DNA from: Clostridia bacterium
GTDB taxonomy: Bacteria; Bacillota; Clostridia; Christensenellales; Aristaeellaceae
Reading direction: 5' to 3'
DNA length: 9,600 bases
Assembly: GCA_017458865.1 (NCBI GenBank)
Contig: JAFSZW010000506.1
Location: forward strand, 1 to 9,600
Position 1 is the first letter of the stretch. Each line of letters opens with the position of its first letter. Of this stretch, positions 6,041-9,600 are shown piece by piece. The position numbers and the translations under genes were made by a program. Below the pieces are notes generated by a model. It did no database searches. It saw only the letters and a list, made by a program, of their open reading frames with translations, and had not been told where the DNA came from.

Positions 6041-7335
6041 GCGAAAAACCTCCGGATCAGCTCGGGCCTGTCCCCCCAGTGAACGTGGGCAAAGGCCGCA
6101 AGGGTATTTAAGCGCGTATAACCGCAGGACCAGACATTATCCGGATTTGACGCCTTCCTGATCGTATAGGCTGTCCGGGCATCTGAAAGGGGTGTTACGG
6201 CGGCATGATGGAATTCATGTGCCGGGAAGGTCAGACCGGTGGTGTCTGTGACAGTGACATATCCAAAACGCTGCAGCCGGTCCGTCATCCGGCAGGAAAC
6301 AGGCAGGAAGCCGGTCATGCTGACGCCGTCAATGGACTGGCCGAGGTACATGAGTCCGCCGCACTCTGCGTAACAGGGCAGGCCGCCTGAAAGCGCATCA
6401 TGGATGCTCATGAGCATTGTGCGGTTGGCGGAGAGCGGACCTGTATACAGCTCGGGATAGCCGCCGCCCAGATAGAGCCCGTCAAGGCCTTTCGGCAGGG
6501 CGCTGTCATGGAGCGGGGAGAAGAAGCAGAGTTCCATGCCGGAGCGGCGGAGCATGTCAAGATTGTCCTCGTAATAGAAGTGGAAAGCCTCATCTCTGGC
6601 GATGCCGATCCGGTAGCCGCTGAAACCGTCTGCGGTGACGGGTGCCGGCATGGGCAGGTCGGGCGCGGTTGAGGCAAGCGAGAGGAGCAGGTCAAGATCC
6701 AGCGTCTTTTCGGCTGCCTCTGCGGCACAGAGAATGCGTCCATGAAGATCCGGCGTTTCCACTGCCGGCACCAGTCCCAGGTGGCGGCTGGGCAGTTCAA
6801 GCTGCGTGTGCCGGGTCAGATACCCGATGCAGGGAAGACCTGTATAGTGCCTGACGGCGTCCCGGATGAGCATGTAGTGCCGCTCGCCGGATACCCGGTT
6901 GACCAGTACGCCGGCGATCTGGCTGTCCGGCCGGAGCGTCTTAAAGCCGAGCACCGTCGCGGCAACGCTGGCAGCACTGCCGGCAGCATCCACGACGAGG
7001 ATGACCGGCGTTTGTGTTCTGGCGGAGATTTCCCAGGTGGAGCAGCGAAGGGTAACCGGATCCAGTCCGTCATAGTAGCCCATGACGCCCTCTATGACGC
7101 AGATGTCGGCATCCTGTGCGAGGAGGCGCTGCATCGTGCTGTCCTGCATGAGCCAGCTGTCCAGATTGTGGGAAGGACGCTGGCAGACCAGGGTGTGAAA
7201 CTCAGGATCAATATAGTCCGGGCCGGCCTTGAAGGGTGCGACATTAAGCCCCCGGCGTACGAGGGCAGCCATGACAAGAATGGCGGCGGTGGTTTTGCCG
7301 CACCCGCTGCCGGTGCCGGCAAGCAGGATTCTCAT
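6037..7335 (-). CDS. cbiA: Cobyrinic acid a,c-diamide synthase, glutamine-hydrolysing (CbiA)
   Basis: CbiA amidates the a and c side chains of cobyrinic acid with ATP and glutamine. The 432-residue protein starts MRILLAGTGSGCGKTT, with the P-loop at 7-15, followed by the ATPase domain (PFKAGPDYIDP, VIEGVMGYYDG). The C-terminal class I amidotransferase domain has its nucleophile Cys325 in YAECGGLMYLG and the histidine pair HVHW at 417-419 near the end, where the catalytic histidine is expected. Length and order of motifs are normal for the family. The start overlaps the cbiC stop and the stop overlaps the cobD start, both as ATGA. In some methanogens the same family acts on nickel-sirohydrochlorin (CfbB), but the surrounding cobalamin genes settle the substrate here. 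It works directly before CobO and CbiP in the pathway. Confidence 0.96.
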   Translation of the reverse strand: MRILLAGTGSGCGKTTAAILVMAALVRRGLNVAPFKAGPDYIDPEFHTLVCQRPSHNLDSWLMQDSTMQRLLAQDADICVIEGVMGYYDGLDPVTLRCSTWEISARTQTPVILVVDAAGSAASVAATVLGFKTLRPDSQIAGVLVNRVSGERHYMLIRDAVRHYTGLPCIGYLTRHTQLELPSRHLGLVPAVETPDLHGRILCAAEAAEKTLDLDLLLSLASTAPDLPMPAPVTADGFSGYRIGIARDEAFHFYYEDNLDMLRRSGMELCFFSPLHDSALPKGLDGLYLGGGYPELYTGPLSANRTMLMSIHDALSGGLPCYAECGGLMYLGQSIDGVSMTGFLPVSCRMTDRLQRFGYVTVTDTTGLTFPAHEFHHAAVTPLSDARTAYTIRKASNPDNVWSCGYTRLNTLAAFAHVHWGDRPELIRRFFA

Positions 7336-7961
7336 GTGCGTACCCCCGGAATGCCATAAAGCAGTGCATTGACAATGGCCGCCGCAACCGTACTGCCGCC
7401 GCGGCGGCCTCTGGCGACAATGCAGGGAACATTGCTTGCAAGGAGCCGTTCCTTGGCTTCGATGACATTGACAAACCCTACCGGGACGCCGATGACCGCA
7501 AGGTCTTCCGGAATGTCGCGATGCGCTTCTGCCTGCTCAATGAGAGGGAACAGGAAAGTTGGCGCATTGCCGCAGACCAGCAGACGGGGGCCAGGCAGGG
7601 AAAGCGCCTGCTCCATGCAGATCCGGGCACGGGTTTCGCCGCGCGCCCGGGCAATTTCAGCGACACTTTCACTGGCCATGGAACACATGGCGGTTGCGCC
7701 GGCGCGTGCAAGCGCTGATTTGTTGATGCCAGCCAGGGCCATATTCGTATCTGTGATGATTGCTGCGCCCTGCGTGATGAGCGCGCGCATCCTGTTTACA
7801 ATGCCAGGCGTAAAGGTGAGCGTGTCCGCAAAACTGAAATCCGCGGTGGCATGGATGACGCGCATGACAATGGGTTTTATCTCATCTGGCAATTCTGTTT
7901 GCAGTTCTGATTCGATGATCGCCATGCTCTGCTGCTCAATTGCCATTGGGTTCATTACCAT
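7332..7961 (-). CDS. cbiC: Cobalt-precorrin-8 methylmutase (CbiC)
   Basis: CbiC moves the methyl group from C11 to C12 of the ring, turning cobalt-precorrin-8 into cobyrinic acid. The 209-residue length is typical. VMRVIHATADFSF carries His37, which aligns with the catalytic His43 of CobH; DTNMALAGI, CGNAPTFLFPLIE, VGVPVGFVNVIEAKE-like sequence (here VIGVPVGFVNVIEAKE) and the final GRRGGSTVAAAIVNALLY are the other family blocks. The start at 7961 has AAGGAG close upstream and overlaps the end of cobO by seven bases; ATG 7955 is a possible alternative at a longer spacing. The stop overlaps cbiA as ATGA, coupling the enzyme that makes cobyrinic acid to the one that amidates it. Confidence 0.96.
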   Translation of the reverse strand: MVMNPMAIEQQSMAIIESELQTELPDEIKPIVMRVIHATADFSFADTLTFTPGIVNRMRALITQGAAIITDTNMALAGINKSALARAGATAMCSMASESVAEIARARGETRARICMEQALSLPGPRLLVCGNAPTFLFPLIEQAEAHRDIPEDLAVIGVPVGFVNVIEAKERLLASNVPCIVARGRRGGSTVAAAIVNALLYGIPGVRT

Positions 7962-8479
7962 TCCACTCCTTTGCGTGCGGGTAGTTTTTCGGTTTTGTAG
8001 GGATGGCGCTCGGCTGTGATCCGGCTGATGTAGTCGGCGCGGTCAAGGAATGCCTGCGGGGCACCGCGCCCGGTGGATACGGTTTCGCCGGACCTGAGGG
8101 CAACCTCAATCAGCGCAAGCGCAGTATCCAGGTCAATCATATGCGTGCTGACCGCAGTGTTCAGCTCATCCAGGATGATGGTATCCGGGTTCAGGAGCGG
8201 GATACGCGCCATGACCTGGCGGGCAAATTCGGTCTGCTCAGATGCGGCGCTGGCGCGCTCATTATCGTTCATCCGGAAGGTAAAACCGGGAACGGGCGGG
8301 GCAGTCATAATATCCGCATGCAGCGCAGCCAGGGCAGACAGTTCACCGGATTTCCCATCCTTGAGGAACTGGGCGACAAGAACCCGGTTGCCATGCCCGA
8401 GGCTGCGCAGCGCAAGGCCCATGGCAGCGGTCGTTTTGCCTTTGCCGTCCCCGGTGTAGATGTGCAGTTTATGATTCAT
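7955..8479 (-). CDS. cobO: Corrinoid (cob(I)yrinic acid a,c-diamide) adenosyltransferase, CobA/CobO family
   Basis: The enzyme transfers the 5'-deoxyadenosyl group of ATP to the reduced cobalt of the corrinoid, making the upper axial ligand. The 174 residues start with IYTGDGKGKTTAAMGLALRSLGHG, whose P-loop GDGKGKTT (10-17) is the signature of this family rather than of the unrelated PduO or EutT types. ILDELNTAV (102-110), TVSTGRGAPQAFLDRADYISRI and the final ARKGVEW also match. The Salmonella homologue is CobA (BtuR in E. coli). It sits between cbiD and cbiC and directly precedes the gene set of the amidases, so a role in de novo synthesis is likely; salvage is not excluded. The start overlaps the cbiD end by 11 bases and has AGGGGAA upstream. 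Confidence 0.95.
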   Translation of the reverse strand: MNHKLHIYTGDGKGKTTAAMGLALRSLGHGNRVLVAQFLKDGKSGELSALAALHADIMTAPPVPGFTFRMNDNERASAASEQTEFARQVMARIPLLNPDTIILDELNTAVSTHMIDLDTALALIEVALRSGETVSTGRGAPQAFLDRADYISRITAERHPYKTEKLPARKGVEW

Positions 8480-9524
8480 GGTATTCCCCTATTATATGAC
8501 CGGCACCATCTAGCATCATGGCACCTGTTTTAAGGTGCGAAGAAGGAATGCGCGCGGCCCGTTCGCTCATATAGCGGCAGGCGGACTGGCAAAGACGCGG
8601 AAAGACGGCGCTCAGACCGCTGCTGTGGATGATGGGAATCAGGCTGTCCAGGGTAGTTGCCGACATGACGGTCTTAAGCAGGTCTGCCGGGGTGCCCATG
8701 AGGGCGAGATGTGCACAGAGCGTTTCTCTGCGTCCATCACCGTATTTGCTGTGCGTCTGCATGCATCCGCCGGCAACCTTGACCAGCTTTCCCGGCTGTC
8801 CGGCCAGCAGAATGCGGGAAAAGCCCAGTTCTGCAGCAATATCCAGCGCACTGCCGACAAAGTTGCTGATCTGCACGCACTGCAGATCCGGCCTGAGTGC
8901 GTTAATGGCGGATTCCCCCTGGCTGCCGAATACGAAGCAGAGTGCCTCGAGGCCGGCAGCGCGGTGCATTTCGCATTCCAGGCGGATGGTTTCAATGAGG
9001 GCGGACTCGCTCATGGGATGCACGATGCCCGTGGTGCCCAGAATGGACAGGCCGCCGGTTATGCCGAGGCGCGGATTGAACGTCCGCACGGCAAGTTCAC
9101 GCCCGCCGGTTATGCCGACTGTTACGCGCAGGCTACGGGTGGGGTACACAGTGCGTACGGCCTGCTCTATCATCTGCCGCGGAACGGGATTGATTGCCGC
9201 CTCGCCGGGCGGCAGCTTGAGTCCGGGTTTTGTGATGATGCCGACGCCTTCACCGGCTGCGAAAGTGACAGGCCCGTCACCTGTGCCTGGCGTGACCTCG
9301 GCCCAGACCTCGCAGCCGTCTGTGATGTCGGGATCATCACCGGCATCCTTGAAGACACTGCAGCGATACCTGTCAAGCGTGTGGATTTCAGGTGTGTAAA
9401 CGGTGCCATCCGGCAGCGTGATCCGGACAAGGGATGGCGCCTCGCCGCTTGTCTGCCACAGGCAGGCGGCAAGTGCGCAGGCAGCCGCGCAGCTGCCTGT
9501 TGTAAATCCGGTGCGAAGCGTCAT
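8469..9524 (-). CDS. cbiD: Cobalt-precorrin-5B (C1)-methyltransferase (CbiD)
   Basis: CbiD methylates C1 of the corrin ring using S-adenosylmethionine, after the C-5 fragment is lost through CbiG. It occurs only in the anaerobic, cobalt-early pathway, so it identifies the route here. The 351-residue protein begins with RTGFTTGSCAAAC (4-16), then has KDAGDDPDITDG (59-70), GEGVGIITKPGL (91-102), GEAAINPVPRQMI (107-119) and GITGGLSILGTTGIVHPMSE (154-173), with THSKYGDGRRE further on; all are family blocks. Length is close to the usual 350-380. The ATG overlaps the stop of the preceding gene as ATGA, and GGGGAGG lies about eight bases upstream. The stop is inside the start of cobO. Confidence 0.97.
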   Translation of the reverse strand: MTLRTGFTTGSCAAACALAACLWQTSGEAPSLVRITLPDGTVYTPEIHTLDRYRCSVFKDAGDDPDITDGCEVWAEVTPGTGDGPVTFAAGEGVGIITKPGLKLPPGEAAINPVPRQMIEQAVRTVYPTRSLRVTVGITGGRELAVRTFNPRLGITGGLSILGTTGIVHPMSESALIETIRLECEMHRAAGLEALCFVFGSQGESAINALRPDLQCVQISNFVGSALDIAAELGFSRILLAGQPGKLVKVAGGCMQTHSKYGDGRRETLCAHLALMGTPADLLKTVMSATTLDSLIPIIHSSGLSAVFPRLCQSACRYMSERAARIPSSHLKTGAMMLDGAGHIIGEYHES

Positions 9525-9600
9525 AGTGCTGCCTCCCCGGCAAGGGCAAAGGTGATGCCGTCCATGGCAGTTTTGCCGGTCAGCAGGGTGCCGCCGGCAC
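9521..9600 (-). CDS. C-terminal end of an upstream gene; possibly uroporphyrinogen-III synthase
   Basis: A frame open from the window edge ends in TGA at 9521-9523, overlapping the cbiD start as ATGA. The 25 visible residues end in GKTAMDGITFALAGEAAL. The ATGA overlap and the codon pattern make it very likely a real gene of the same operon. The pattern of a glycine, a short strand and then a (T)(A/T)(M/I)DG(I/L) helix resembles the end of uroporphyrinogen-III synthase (HemD), often fused to the CobA/CysG methyltransferase in anaerobic cobalamin operons. That naming is tentative because so little is visible; other early-pathway enzymes are possible. Confidence 0.6.
   Translation of the reverse strand, partial: AGGTLLTGKTAMDGITFALAGEAAL

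Noticed and set aside
8629..9399. 256-residue plus-strand open frame opposite cbiD
   Set aside because: It is antisense to well-conserved cbiD sequence and its composition (rich in S, R, P, A) is that of a shadow frame.

Overview
The window carries most of the late part of an anaerobic (cobalt-early) adenosylcobalamin (vitamin B12) biosynthesis operon. Every supported gene is on the minus strand, so transcription runs from position 9600 towards position 1. CbiD (9521-end side) marks the anaerobic route. The CobU with its LEDIPNLLANEMF / VTNDVFSDG motifs, and the strong GGAGG-type ribosome binding sites, point to a GC-rich anaerobic member of the Bacillota (Clostridia or Negativicutes). That assignment is inference from family resemblance, not from any search.

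Layout in transcription order: the C-terminal end of an upstream gene (9600-9521, possibly uroporphyrinogen-III synthase); cbiD; cobO (corrinoid adenosyltransferase); cbiC; cbiA; cobD (threonine-phosphate decarboxylase); cbiJ. A 137-bp gap with a strong hairpin follows, then cbiP, cbiB, cobT and cobU. Inside both blocks the genes overlap: six junctions are the four-base ATGA stop/start overlap and three overlap by 7, 11 or 16 bases. Only the cbiJ-cbiP junction is open. After cobU comes a 222-bp AT-richer non-coding stretch with a 49-bp perfect direct repeat and several palindromes.

Pathway logic: CbiD methylates C1 of the ring, CbiJ reduces it, and CbiC moves the C11 methyl group to give cobyrinic acid. 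CbiA amidates side chains a and c, CobO adds the adenosyl ligand, and CbiP amidates b, d, e and g to make adenosylcobyric acid. CobD makes aminopropanol phosphate, which CbiB attaches. CobU activates the resulting cobinamide with GTP, and CobT makes alpha-ribazole phosphate for the lower ligand. Not seen in the window: the cobalt chelatase, CbiL, CbiH, CbiF, CbiG, CbiE, CbiT, CobS, and any cobalamin riboswitch. The early genes probably lie beyond position 9600.

The coding part is a well-understood pathway; I do not see a previously undescribed system. The parts least explained by known genes are the repeat region at the left edge and the hairpin-bearing gap before cbiP.
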